Shown here piece by piece: positions 42,671 to 54,198 of a DNA stretch of 64,000 nt. Source of the stretch: Trichoderma breve (taxonomy: Eukaryota; Ascomycota; Sordariomycetes; Hypocreales; Hypocreaceae); the NCBI RefSeq assembly GCF_028502605.1, contig NC_079232.1:6324001-6388000 (forward strand), read 5' to 3'. Each line of letters opens with the position of its first letter. Position 1 is the stretch's first letter. The translations under genes and the position numbers were made by a program. Under the pieces are notes generated by a model, which worked only from the letters and a program-made list of their open reading frames with translations, had not been told where the DNA came from and did no database searches.

Positions 42671-43889
42671 AGATGGACATATCGAGAATAGAAGTGTATG
42701 TAGTTTGAGATACCAGAAGAGCTATACGCTCTTATTTGTATTTGGTTCTACTTTTATGCAAGATAATTTTAGCCCCTAATATTGCGTCGGAGCTTTTGTT
42801 TTCCTTCGGGACGGCCTGTGAGTTCGTGATTGACTACTGCGTAGTGCTGCAGGCGTACCGAATATCCGGTCCGCCTGCATCCAGATTTGTCATGTATACG
42901 AACAGAACTGGCCCAAGGCGATCCGTGAAAGGAAGTTGAGAACGTTGGTACAGAGTTCGTCAATTGCACCATTTGTTTCAGGTTACTGTTCAGTAACCTC
43001 CTAGAAGTCGTATGCGTACATTTGAGCCTTAGGAACATCGACTGCCCTACACGATGAACGTTGGTTTGTACAATGGCTTCCCACAAAGCTATGATCGCAG
43101 CTGATGGCTATCTTGAAGCTGTCTACACTACAGAGCATCGACAAGTACGGCGAAACAACCCATAACACCGCCCAACAGTCCGCAATTCTCCGCAACTTCT
43201 AGCAACTGTTGCCGATCAGCATGACAAGTCCAAACTATCGATTCATGAACAGGCTCCATAGGTTGTAATACTATTGGGTTGTCGTAGTTGCTGTGATAGA
43301 CGAGGTCTTCAGGGGCTTCGTGGAACAACGGGGCTCCCCGCTATACAAGTGCTTATTTCTTTGCACTTATGCATCCATTACTCAGGATTTGTAACTATTG
43401 ATCTTTGGCAAATGAACAGGAGCAATTCCATGAATGAGAACTGCTCGCATGTTTCTAAGAGTACTTTTGAATGAATGTTGACAAGAACTTGTTCATCTCC
43501 AACACGCAACAGAGCTATACGCATACTGTATCTGACACGTCTTGCCGAGGCCAACAGACGCATTCTTGTTCATTCAATGTGGAATACGATGTGAACAAAG
43601 TCCCCATAACACCAAGATAGTTGCTTCTAAGCGAGTTTAACGAGGACCGCGACGGCTCATGATGTGGTAAGCTATCCCCTGCCGCTTACGTTGACTGAGA
43701 CCTACTACTGCCCTATCCGGTATTATATGGTGCCAACGTGTGCGTATATTCTGAAGCGAACCCTTCATCTCCGCGGCCAACGATCCACAGTATCCACTCC
43801 AGCTTCTTCATGAGGAAAATGGGGTGGTGAATCAGAATTCCCTAAACTGCATTAGACTAGAGAGCTGCTAGAGTAGTGGCTCAGACGGT
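42671..43889. other. Convergent intergenic region, 1.2 kb
   Basis: Several short open frames on both strands, none with a domain, compositional bias or coherent splicing. No repeats noticed. Confidence 0.5.
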
Positions 43890-45948
43890 CTATATTATCT
43901 CGACAGTGTATCCTTGACTCTTTGTAAACTCCAAGAAATCCTCCTCTTCGAGGTTATGTGTGTTTCCCGTGAACGCTTCTCCTATATACGTCCCTTCAAT
44001 GTCAAAGTTGCTCGTTGAAAAAGCGCCTAATCGAATATACTGGCCTCGTTTGTTCGTTCTTTGAAGCACCAAGCCTCTCATATCTCTTCGACTTTTAAAG
44101 GAGCGATAGGCAACATATAGCAAGAATAATCTGGAAGCACAGCCCCCATCATCTGCCGCAGGCTTATCCCAAACCATTTCAATGCTAGCAGTTTCAGCGC
44201 CCTGCTCAACTTTGCACATATGGCCTCGAACACGTAGCCAACAACTTGTGACTCCATCGAACGGACTAGCAGATCTTCGCTGAATACCGCCCAATTCCAC
44301 CACTGCTATATTTGGGTGCAAGTAATCCATATCGGCAGACTCGACGGCACACGTTAAAGCGGCCCATGACCATGTTGGTGCGATTTGTTCCTGATCCATG
44401 TTCTGCAATGACATCGATGGGGCTTCTGTCCGGGGAATCCTGCGCCAAACTAGAGCCAGTGGGAGATGCGCCATCCATATGCCTGCGACGTATTCATCTG
44501 GCGACTGCAAACTGAGGATCGAATATCTTTCAGCAAGGGCCGACACTGCAAGTAGTCGATCTCCAGAGAAGCTCAAGGACGTTGCAGAATATTGGCGCAC
44601 GACGTCATACCAAAGAGCATTCATCGTATCATCTGGTAAAGCAGCTGAATAAGAGGCGCTCAGTATGCCTCTCATATCGCCAGCAGAGGTCGGATCTATG
44701 GGCTCCCCCTCGGGTCGGATGTCTGATGCCAAGAGAGAATTGCATTCCCAGAATACCTGATGCTTGGTGAAATGAAGTACTCGAGGTGACAATATCCGCT
44801 CTTGCAAGACCCATCCTCGCCTGTTCAACTCACCTTCGTCGGACTCGACCAGTATTTTATTGTGGAAAGCAATCAGGTCAAGAGTTTCATTGACTCCTGG
44901 AAGTTGCACACTGAGTTGACATGGAGAAGTCTTCAAGACATCTCTGTTGAATATTAACCCGTCTGCTCCGCTGGTGGAATCAGTAGCCGATATGTTGAGC
45001 GACGAGTTGTAGTAGATCTCTCCCATTAGAGCAATCTCTTTTGCTTTCTCGGAATCGTCATCTTGCATGATGCACATCGAGTCTATCCAGAGATAGCGAA
45101 TTCCCAGACACCTAGTGACGTACATCGCATGCCTGAAGAGCTTTGCATTGGAAGATTCGAGTTGCTCCGACGGGATATTGCTGTTCAAAAGAGTCGACAC
45201 CGTCGTCGAGTTGAGTATAATGCTTGGGGAATTGCCCCATCGGTGACTCAGTGTCATGTATCGTATATCCAGCGGAAGAGATTTGGTAGAAATGATTCGT
45301 ACGGGTGGTGCTATATCGATATCCAATGCTTGGAATTCATTGCGTGTGAGTCCACCATCAGAGTGAATTTGAGGTGGCCTATCTGGCATCACATCTACCA
45401 GTCTTAGCGGCAGCTGTCTCTTTATCGTAGGCCTTTCGCACTGCCTGTGGGTGGTTGTGGTCGAGGCACAATTCTGCATCCATACTTGAACTGTTTGTAG
45501 AGCTTCAAAAGACCAAGTAATTGGAGTATGATGCAAGCTCACGGCTGCTTTGGCACCTGAGGCGAGTCAGTCTCCACCTCTGAGTCGGCCTTAGGTAGAG
45601 AGATTCCATACTGATCTGAATCCGTAGATCTTGGATAAAATCGTATTTGCGTATCTGAAAGCCAAGATCAAGCAGCTGATCGTCTTTGTCTCCCCACATC
45701 ACCCATTGGATAGGGCTATGGGGGTCATACGCATTCAAGATGTGGGGGAAGACGTGAGCGATCAGTGAGCACATGTGGCAGGATTTTGCATTGTTGTTTG
45801 CAATTAATAGTGAATGGTGTTCCTCGGTGAACTCTATTGCAACATCATCTGATATGTTGCCATCTTCTGACTCGGAAGTGAGGAGATGGGCCGCATGCTC
45901 AAAGAGGCCTCTGCACTGCCTGCACACTTGATTCAAGGATGATATCAT
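43890..45948 (-). CDS. HET-domain (heterokaryon-incompatibility-type) protein
   Basis: Exons 45948-45612 and 45556-43890 with a 55-nt intron give 667 residues. The first ~110 residues contain CRQCRGLFEHAA and KSCHMCSLI, paired Cys motifs common ahead of HET domains. The HET domain (about 195-350) has RYMTLSHRWGNSP, CLGIRYLWIDSMCIMQDD, KEIALMGEIYYNSSLNISATDS and RGWVLQERILSPRVLHF. The C-terminal ~300 residues are the usual variable region with CLAVSALAERY-like and PTWSWAAL segments. HET proteins trigger programmed cell death in allorecognition or defence-like responses, often with partners. Here it stands alone, 0.8 kb from a degenerate repeat array. Confidence 0.92.
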
Positions 45949-46719
45949 GACTCAACTATGGGAGATACAATTATTGGCCTATTATATTGTTAATTTGAGA
46001 AAGATGTGAACTGGAAAATGTGCAGGTTGCTCTTGAATAGAGCTGGTGGTGGGCGCCGTTTTATTGTCCCAGTTCATCGAATCTCACCAACCCCGCAGAG
46101 AGCTCGAAGGATTCGCATTATCCACAGCTACAATATGCAACTTGAATAGCATCAATAGAAGTTTTGATATTCAGCTCCTTTGACTCTTGTTTCCTCCATT
46201 CCACTTTTGTCCATGTCCATGTTGCCACTATATAGATACAACGCACTTCCCTAATTGCGATTCTTCATGGCATCCTACATCCTCCAACTTACAACAGCAC
46301 GAGTCTCCGCCACCATCTCCATATACGCACGAGAAAACACTATGATGGGCGCAACTGAAATCATCGACTTCAACAGTATGATGCTTTCGAATCATGCCTA
46401 CAGAGATATCACGAGCAGCACGTCTACGAAGCCTGCAGCGGCTCTTCTCCTCCCTCATCCATCCGGCTTGGGATCTCAGAAGCCCAAATCGAGATTCTTC
46501 AAGAGGGGTGCATGATCCTTGTACCGAAGAATTCTATGCAGTTACGCGCTATAAGAGTCTCTTCTACCGGGGACACGGTTTCTTATAGCGCGGTGCTCAA
46601 TTCCTGTAGTGAGTTGCAGTCCGCCAAACTTGGACCAAGCCCAGCAGCCAGGACTGGGAGAATTGCAGTCTCATCAAGCCGAAAGTCAACCATTGTGACC
46701 TCCAAGATGTGAGAAAATC
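45949..46719. other. Intergenic region upstream of the HET gene
   Basis: Contains an 82-codon ATG frame (46267-46515) without recognisable features and several overlapping frames. I do not call a gene. Confidence 0.4.
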
Positions 46720-48320
46720 ATCACCATTGTCACCAGGTTTTGCAGCTTGGATCAGAAATCTGGTGTTGTGACCCTCTGCTGCTGTCACATTCTGGATGGG
46801 ATTTGGGTTTATCATGGCAAAGTTGGGTGTTGACAGCTCGATCTTGACCACCTCATCAGGGTTATTTCGCTTGATCATGGTGGCTCTTGAGCTCGATCAT
46901 CGCCAATTCGGATGCCAAACCCTAAGTTCGCGATGTTTTCATCCGAGTTTTTGGTCTTCCCACCCCCGGAAATCCCCAATTCGACACACGATCTGAACCA
47001 AATATGGTCGGTTTGGACTTCGTCGGTTCGAGTTTGGTGCCTCCATTAAGGCGATTTGCTCGCATCTTGGATATTTTCGACGCTGTTCAAGACCAAAATT
47101 ATCACCAACTGGAGGTTGTTGAGCTCTCCCTTGGTGTTTTCAACGCCCTTTTTTGCGATTGAGTCCAAGTTTTATGAGTTGTCAACCACCAAAATTATCG
47201 CCAACTTGGGTCATCAGCATCTTCTTTGGTGTTTTCAACCCCCTCTTCTCGCCGTAGAGCCCAGATTTCCGAGGTTTCAACTCCCAAAATTATCACCAAC
47301 TTGACTCTCTTGGTGTTTTCAACTCTTTTTTCCCGCCGTTGAGTCAGGATTTTCGTGTTGCCAACTCGATTTTGGAGTCTTGATCAAGGCGATTTGCCTC
47401 CATCTCGAATCTTTGTGCAGCCAAATTTCACCAAAATTATCGCCAACAGGACCTTCTTGGTGTTTTCATCCAGAAAATTTTCACCACTGAGGCGACCTTT
47501 CCCGATTGTGAGCTCGATTTTGGAGTCTGGTCAGGGCGATTTGCCTCCATCTCGAACCTCTGTGCAGCCAGATTTCACCAAATTATCACCAACTCCAGTC
47601 TTCTCAGCTGCCTTTTTGGTGTTTTCATCCAAAAGATTCCGCCATCGAGTCAAGATTTCCCTAACGTGAGCTCGATCTTGGTGTTTTCATCAAGGCGATT
47701 TGGCTCCATCCCGAATCTTTGCGCAGCTATATTTCACCAAATTATCATCAACTCCAGTCCTCCCAGCTGCTTCTTTGGTGTTTACATCCAAAAAGTTTCA
47801 CCATTGAGGCACGCTTTACCGACCGTGAGCTCGATCTTGGTGTTTTCATGAAGGTGGTTTGTCTTGATGGTGATCTCTTTTGCTCCCAATGATGCCAGCT
47901 TTCACCACATCAGTCTCGTTTGTGGTGTTCTCATCTACCTTGATCATGATGTTTTTTTTTTCTTTGCCCACTGTAATTCTGCGCATGACACCCAAATCCA
48001 TGGTGTTTGCATCTTTCAATTTGATGCCAGCCGTGCGCAGCCTTTTGCCTGGCCCGCCAGATGCTTGGTGTTTTGGCCGCCCACTCTGGCACTCGGCTCG
48101 ACTGTGTGCACCTGGTGACGCCCATTTTCGACTGTCGCATCCCATTTCTTGGTGTTTACGCGCCCGACACTTTGATGCCAGCTGCATCCAAATTTTTTGC
48201 TGATCCGCCAGATTCTTGATGTTTTGGCCACCCCACTCTGCCACTTTGCTCGACCTTGCACAGCTGTTGACGCCCGTGATCAACCACTGCACCCCATCTC
48301 TTGGTGTTTCCACGCATTCA
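46720..48320. repeat. Degenerate direct-repeat array, core TTGGTGTTTTCA
   Basis: A 1.6-kb block of imperfect direct repeats. The core TTGGTGTT or a one-base variant starts at 47131, 47226, 47310, 47457, 47616, 47678, 47775, 47837, 47921, 48000, 48065, 48149, 48216 and 48301 (14 copies), at 62-97-nt steps or in higher-order units of about 147-159 nt. Other shared blocks are CACCAAAATTATCGCCAACT, AGCTCGATCTTGG, AAGGCGATTTGCCTCCATC and TGTGCAGCCAAATTTCACC. Looser copies extend left to about 46720. On the minus strand each core reads AACACCAAG (N-T-K in one frame), and some adjacent units stay in frame (47226 to 47310 is 84 nt), but stops interrupt the array. Repeats are direct and diverged, not palindromic, so not a CRISPR. 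A decayed repeat-protein gene or a minisatellite are both possible. Confidence 0.75.
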
Positions 48321-48488
48321 TAAAAATTAACGGTTGCTAGTAATTTCCGTTGTCAATAACTACTAGAAGCGTCTCATCACGTAGATAATTATCGCATCTT
48401 TAATAGATAGTGCACTTGTTGATCTGTCTTGAAGCTTGCATAGGACTCAGCTCACACTTTAAACAGTAACATAGACCATACACCCATC

Positions 48489-50555
48489 TCAATGCAAACC
48501 CAATTCAACACCCAAAATCTGCAATGCCAGCAGCTTCGCCGGAAGTCGTGAAAAGACGAGCGGGGCAGCGCACATCCAGAAACGCTCATGACCCGAGGGC
48601 CTCCAGTTGCCAATCCACTCCCCTTCCTCATCATATTCAAAGGGCTTCCCCAGTTTGCTGAAAACTTTCTCGCCCATAACATCTCTAACGGCTGCAGCAG
48701 CACCTTGGTAGCCAGTTGCCATGATGATGTGATCTGCGGGCAATGTAGTTCCGTCGCTCATGACAATCGAGTTTTCCGTGATCCGCTCTATAGGCCCGGT
48801 TTGGAGCGCAATCTTCTTCTCTGCCACAAGCGTCATGCAGCCAGTGTCGTTAACGTACGGATGTTTTCTCTCCGCGACAATACCAATCAAGCCCGTACCG
48901 TTAGGTCCAGAAGTAAATCGGAAGCCAAGGGCTGTCAGTTTCTGGAGCAGCTCCTCGTCTTCCTTGAACATCGCCTGCGCGAGCGAAGCGCCCCTCGTCA
49001 TCCGGATGGGCATCGGGTATGCCCACATGATCATGTCCATCTCATGCTCAGGCAACAGAGATTGGTGCCAGTAAGCCGTCATAAACCCGTGTTTCACGAG
49101 CGAATCACGGCGGAAGAAGTAGGAAGGCCCACGCTGAATCATGGTAACCTCTGCCCCGTTTTCCCAGCTTCCTTGCGCGATATCTATGGCGGAGTTACCC
49201 ATGCCGACGACAACAATCTTCTCCCCAGGCCCTGCTACGGCAGCCTCTCCAGCCAGGGCGGAGTGAATGACGCCAGTCCCATTCTTACTTTTGAAGCTGG
49301 CTAGACCGGGTATATTTGGAAGCCTTGGCTGGCCATCCAGACCACTAGCTGCTACAATGTGATTTGTGCGAAATGTGCCTTTTTCAAAGGTGAGTAATGG
49401 GATGTTTAGGTGAAAAGAAATACAACGCAAACTTACGTATCTCGGCGTTGCCACTGGCCTTGCCTCGTTCAATTGTCACCGTCCATTGCTTGCTCGATGG
49501 ATCGTAATCAGACGACTTCAGGGTGCTGTCTGTCCAGACATTCAAGTCAAGCAACTTGGCATAGCTCTCGAGAAAGTCTCCCATTTTTTCTTTTGGGGCA
49601 AATAACTGTCGTTGTAATCAGTATGAGCGAAGGAAAGGAAGAGCAGGGATTCCTACAGGCCAAGTCTCCGGATACTTCATGTAAGGCAAACTTTCTGCAT
49701 ATACGGGATCATGAAGCACCAGTTTACCGTATCTCTGGCGCCAATTATCTCCTACTCGAGGGTTCTTGTCTATGACGAGAGCGCGGATGCCCATGTGAGT
49801 CAGGTGGGCCGCAACCGTTAGTCCGGTATGGCCAGCTCCTGACAGATGATGAGTCTCGATCCAGCTCGCGAGCTTAGAAGTATGGGCTTGTTTGTATTAG
49901 ACTCACCAATGATAACAACAGCAGGTTCTTTATCTTTCATCTCTCGCTCCGTAGCTCTAACCTCTGAAAAGTTCCGTCTCCCCGGCTCGTAGCCATAGCG
50001 CAAATTCTCGGGTCTGCGAGGACCACACTTTGCTTCATATCCTTTAATCTCTTCAAGAAGCGTGCTGAAGGAGTAAGCTTTCCACGAGCCATCTTCATCA
50101 CGTCCTAGCTGTAGCATGCCGGTGCCTATCCTATCAGAGCTGAGCTCTAGTTCCAGGAACACGATAATACCAAAGATGGGTCCATCCGGAGGCAAGGCCG
50201 CATGAATGGGGAAATCTCGGGGCTGGTGAGCCGGATTGTCATCAAGACGCACTGCTTTTAGATTTTGCAGCCGATTTTCTTCTGCCAGATAGTTTGCGAT
50301 GCTTTCGGGACTGGTTAAAGTACGGAAATCCCAAGAAAGGCATACAAGATCTCTCCAGTAGCTGTTGTCAAGGAACAACTTTCTAATCTTTGGCTCTAGG
50401 TCCTTTCCTGAAATGGTTTGCTGATCTGTAGTCTTGAGAAGTTCCGAAACGCCATCAATCCACTCAGAGACAATCTCTTTGATGCGTACAGGGTCCATTA
50501 TGGGTTGAGCCGACCCCGCAGGCCGCGGGGGTGCTAAAGCTGTTCGAGTTGCCAT
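48489..50555 (-). CDS. Flavin-containing monooxygenase with N-terminal NTF2/SnoaL-like extension
   Basis: Four exons, 50555-49907, 49838-49657, 49605-49437 and 49378-48489 (introns 68, 51 and 58 nt), give 629 residues. The first ~190 residues form a separate alpha+beta region (SYWRDLVCLSWDFRTL...WKAYSFSTLLEEIKGYE) of the NTF2-like kind. The FAD Rossmann motif GAGHTG is at 217-222, then DKNPRVGDNWRQRYGKLVLHDP. The NADPH motif GMGNSAID follows in exon 4, and ATGYQG closes the FAD site near the C-terminus. This layout is that of fungal class-B FMOs, including YUCCA-like and Baeyer-Villiger-type enzymes that oxygenate carbonyl or nitrogen substrates. No adjacent pathway genes indicate the substrate. 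Confidence 0.9.
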
Positions 50556-51438
50556 TGCAATATGCTACGATTGAGAAGTTTCAGTTTGGAGAAGAAGCAA
50601 ACAGGCTAAGATCTCAAGATTCAATCGCTGCGGCCTTGGAAGCTATTTAAACAATTATTTATTATAAGTCGTTGGTATGTTTTCTACCTGAGCTGGCCGT
50701 CACATCACTGACTTTAGCCTCTACTGTCAGCTAGTTGCAGGTCAGCAGGTTGCAGGTAACCCGCTGTTGTGCTCTATGTGCCTCGGCAAAGTCCTCCATT
50801 GTGGAGAATACACTCCTGTGAGGAGTAAACGAGGCCTCCTAGAGTGTGCGATAGCTGTCACTTTTGTAGCGCTGACATAAGCTGCTGGCCATTGAAGCTA
50901 ATCTTGAGATATCCGTATGGTATAATCTGAGAGTTTTGGCGGATAAGTTGGAGTGAGAGACAAGCAGAGGTGAGAGTGACTCCAACGTAGGTACGAAGAA
51001 CTGAATGAAGTGGGTGGGAAAGATGAATCAGCACTCTAATAGATACATTACCTCGGTTCAATGGGAACTATGACCCCTCTTGGGAAAGAGTTGTTATGTT
51101 CAATCGTAAGCATCATGGCGTCTTAGATCTAAGATGGCGGCTGATGCTGCCAACTGCTCTGGGGGTTGAAGTAAATTGATAAGTAATCGAAAAATCATGA
51201 AAGTAACTGAGCTGACGTACTCAGTACACAGAAATAAACGCTGCGTGTACTCCGTAGAGGGAATGGTAATGGCTCTTGGGGCAAATTGACAGTCTAAGGA
51301 TATAGCCGAAGCTCGACTCTTTTCCCCATATTTGGAGACATTCTGCGAGAAAGTGACCATCAATCTTCTCGATTGTATCATTTGTACGGCCTAAAAGACC
51401 ATTATAGTGCATTTTGGCGGCCGCATCAAGAGTGCTGT
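50556..51438. other. Intergenic region upstream of the FMO gene
   Basis: A short repeat of the type CAGCTAGTTGCAGGTCAGCAGGTTGCAGG lies near 50728-50756. No gene identified. Confidence 0.45.
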
Positions 51439-51702
51439 TCAAGGCAGGGAATGCTTTGGTCCGATACATGACTTGATTAACTCGCCTGCACTGCCCGTCT
51501 CGTAGCGAGTTTGTCTTCCAAGTGGCTTGCCCAAGACTTGGGCAATCTCCGAGAATGTCAACTATTTGCAAATCTGATAGATTACTGTGGCCTGATAGAT
51601 TGATAAGCTCAAGAGAGTAGGTTCTAGAACGGGTAACGGTGCACTTACAACATATCCCTTCCCAAGTTTAAGCTCATGGCTATTCTCGGCGGTCCCCTCC
51701 AT
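51439..51702 (-). pseudogene. NmrA-like (atypical SDR) gene fragment
   Basis: Splicing 51702-51649 to 51561-51439 (87-nt intron with GTAAGT donor and TAG acceptor) yields 58 residues. They read HELKLGKGYV then LTFSEIAQVLGKPLGRQTRYE, matching the C-terminal segment of NmrA-like NAD(P)-binding proteins, where a conserved TFxEIAxxLxxxLGRxxxY helix follows the Rossmann core. The upstream Rossmann half is missing and the frame stops soon after, so this is most likely a relic of a redox-sensor-type SDR. Another frame of the same region is open over ~120 codons without recognisable features. Based on motif pattern only. Confidence 0.4.
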
Positions 51703-51971
51703 TGTCTGGATGCCATGAGTCGGTCTCTAAGATGTCTCGCTCGCGGATACCACCGGAAATGGAGGTACTGGTGCTTAGAGGCTGCTGATGTGAGAAGATG
51801 AACAAGATAGATATCGGCATTTTATGTAGGCTTTGCTGTTAGAGTGATAGATATGGCTATATTCCTCTTTCGTAGCTTGTTGACCCGGTATTATTCCCGG
51901 GAGGAGTGAGATATTAGGTACTGATTGTTTGTAAGTGTTGGATTCACAGGAGCTTCCTGAGTGAGATGAGC

Positions 51972-52025
51972 TCCATGTCCGAAACTCCATGTCCGAAGTT
52001 CCATGTCCGAAGTTCATGTCCGAAG
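51972..52025 (+). repeat. 14-bp tandem repeat, about four copies
   Basis: TCCATGTCCGAAGT repeated at 51972, 51986 and 52000, with a last 12-nt copy at 52014 lacking one base of CC and the 3' T. The first copy differs at two bases (AC for GT at its end). Lies in non-coding sequence. Confidence 0.85.
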
Positions 52026-52416
52026 CTAGCCAAGCCGTACGCCGTAGGAAGTCTCGGAATGCGTCGTCCAGTATCAGTAAACAGCAAAGTTTTGTCGCCC
52101 TGCTGCCCGAAGGCGAGACTTACTCGGAACCGGAGCCTCTCGTAAGCAGGTTCTCCAGCACAACTCAACAACAATAATATCCCTATTGGGTAGTTGAATA
52201 CTCTTTTTGTTCTTAGGCAAGTCAATGGACACAACTTAAAGTGCTCGAACCGATCGGAGTGGAATAGTCTATTCGTAAATCTATCGTGGGTATCATAGTA
52301 TATCACTAAGAAAAAGCTTCCGTTAGCCCTCAATCCACAGAAATCACAGCGCCAACAGATGTTTCAGATCAGGTCATCATACAATCATCGCCACATCTTC
52401 CAAAGCCCCTCCGTCA

Positions 52417-52602
52417 TCATCTTGGCCCGTGATTCCTCCAGCTAAACTGCTTGATCGCCGTAACCGCAACCCAGGCACACGCAACGATGGCGACGGTAAT
52501 GCGGACCTCTCGCGCCAGTTCCGCGGCCGATTGTGGGAGAAAAAATGTGTGAGCGTGGTTGATTGCCCCCGAGTGCTGGGCCGAGAGGAGGAACTGCTCC
52601 AT
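52417..52602 (-). CDS. Possible small single-pass membrane protein (hypothetical)
   Basis: A 61-codon ATG frame encodes a polar start (MEQFLLSAQHSGAINH), one predicted transmembrane helix (VRITVAIVACAWVAVTAI) and a basic C-terminus (KQFSWRNHGPR). That plan, a charged collar after the helix, fits small mitochondrial or ER subunits, but no family is recognised. The overlapping plus-strand frame of similar length has no features. A chance open frame cannot be excluded. Confidence 0.3.
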   Translation of the reverse strand: MEQFLLSAQHSGAINHAHTFFLPQSAAELAREVRITVAIVACAWVAVTAIKQFSWRNHGPR

Positions 52603-54198
52603 TGCGCCGATTCAAGAGTGTCGTTGATCCGAGTTTTGGCTGCAATGGGAGATCTTAAAATTCAGCGCGGGAAGCTTTAGCTCAGGATGATCTGCTGGGC
52701 GGATAACGGATAAGAAAGGGTGCTAAGCCTATATCGGGCGGCACTGGGCTACCTAGGTAGTACCTCGATTTTTTTTTTTGTTCTTTATTTCATGCCTCGC
52801 CTGATATGTGCAGCTATAAGATACCGAGAAGATTCAATTAATTCGTAATTGAAGTAACCATGTAAATGAAGGATCTCATTTGAATCATACACAAATACTG
52901 CAATACATGAAGTTTACAAGAATCGTTAAATCCATTCTGATGAGTGACAGCTACACTGCTAAATCGCCAACCCAATTATCACCACCAAGTGTCAAGTACT
53001 AACAATAGCTTCACTCTCGTGGCAGCGTCCAGCATGTCTGTACTTGACACACGATCTCAACCCCCGTCCCTCCCTCCCTCTCGCAGCTACTTGTCCACAG
53101 GGTAATTGTTACACGACAACTCACACAATCCTTCTAAGCTGCCAGGTACAAATTACACCACAAACACGTCTCATCAAACCCTTGAATTCCACGTGTCCAT
53201 CACATTCTCCGGATGCATCACCTCTCTTCCCCGTCAAGAAAATGATGCCCGCCTAGCCAAGAACCATAAAACCAACAGGGCTTCTACCAATCTAAATCAC
53301 GAAACCCCTCCAGGTATCACTTCTCGCGTTACACAAGCAGGGAATCTTCTGCTTCATGCAATGCACAGGAACGACATCCGGTTGGAGAGTCCTCCGGAAT
53401 CACGGGCCGGTATTCCGGAAGAAAAAAAAAATATTTTGAGCAGGGATTTTCACGGTGAGGCTTAATGTCTTGCATGGTTTTGTGGCAAACGAGGATGCAG
53501 GTGTTTCTGGACTGGGGATCGACTGGCTAGGGGTTGCATGTAACACATCGCATACAGAAGTAAGGCTGCGTCTAGACTTGCTTGGCCCAATCCTCTGCTC
53601 TCACATCCAAAGTCCCAAATCCAGACAAATCCATTCTATTACACACAGCACAAAGGATCCCCTTTAGAATTTAAAGAAAAAATTCAACCATATCCACTCC
53701 CCGTCCGGCAGTGGATCTCGTTACGTCTCGATTCATCTTTAACTGCCCGTTTCTGCCGCCATCACGAGCTTAGTCAAGGCGTCCTCCGTGCCTCATCGGC
53801 CGGCTCCGACGTCCATCCCCGGCCTTCGTCTCCACCAAAAGTTCTTCTCACGCCGCCGGCCGCTTTTCTTAGTCTTACTGCCCCTCCCCCTCATGCCATT
53901 TCTGGCCTCGTCTGGGTCGTGAGCATGGTTCTATCTCGGCATCTTATTGTTCGATTTGCATCTTTTTCCTCGAAGCCCTAGAAGCAAAGCAGACGATAGC
54001 CGAGTTTTGAGCCTCGCTAATATTCTCTCCCCTGGTCAAAAAACTTTTTTCAGTTCTGTGATCCCCCAGGATTATTCACGCGTGAATCTTCTTTTTTTTC
54101 TTTCCAAGTCATCTCTTATCTATTCCCTCTGTCTTGTCAGAATACCCTCTTCTTCCCTGCGCGAATAATCACGAGAACAAAGAAGAAAATATCCCATC
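52603..54198. other. Intergenic region with long pyrimidine-rich leader
   Basis: Contains ACCTAGGTAGTACCT near 52751-52765, a T-run at about 52771-52780, an A-run at 53423-53431, and C/T-rich sequence from about 53740 up to the ATG at 54199, typical of a long 5' leader of a well-expressed gene. No coding exon supported. Confidence 0.5.

Noticed and set aside
46720..48320. CRISPR or CRISPR-like array
   Set aside because: Units are long, strongly diverged, have several conserved blocks and no unique-spacer pattern; the host is a fungus.
43890..50555. HET gene, repeat array and FMO as one functional operon-like unit
   Set aside because: All genes lie on one strand but distances exceed 2 kb and no shared pathway logic is visible; co-location alone is insufficient.
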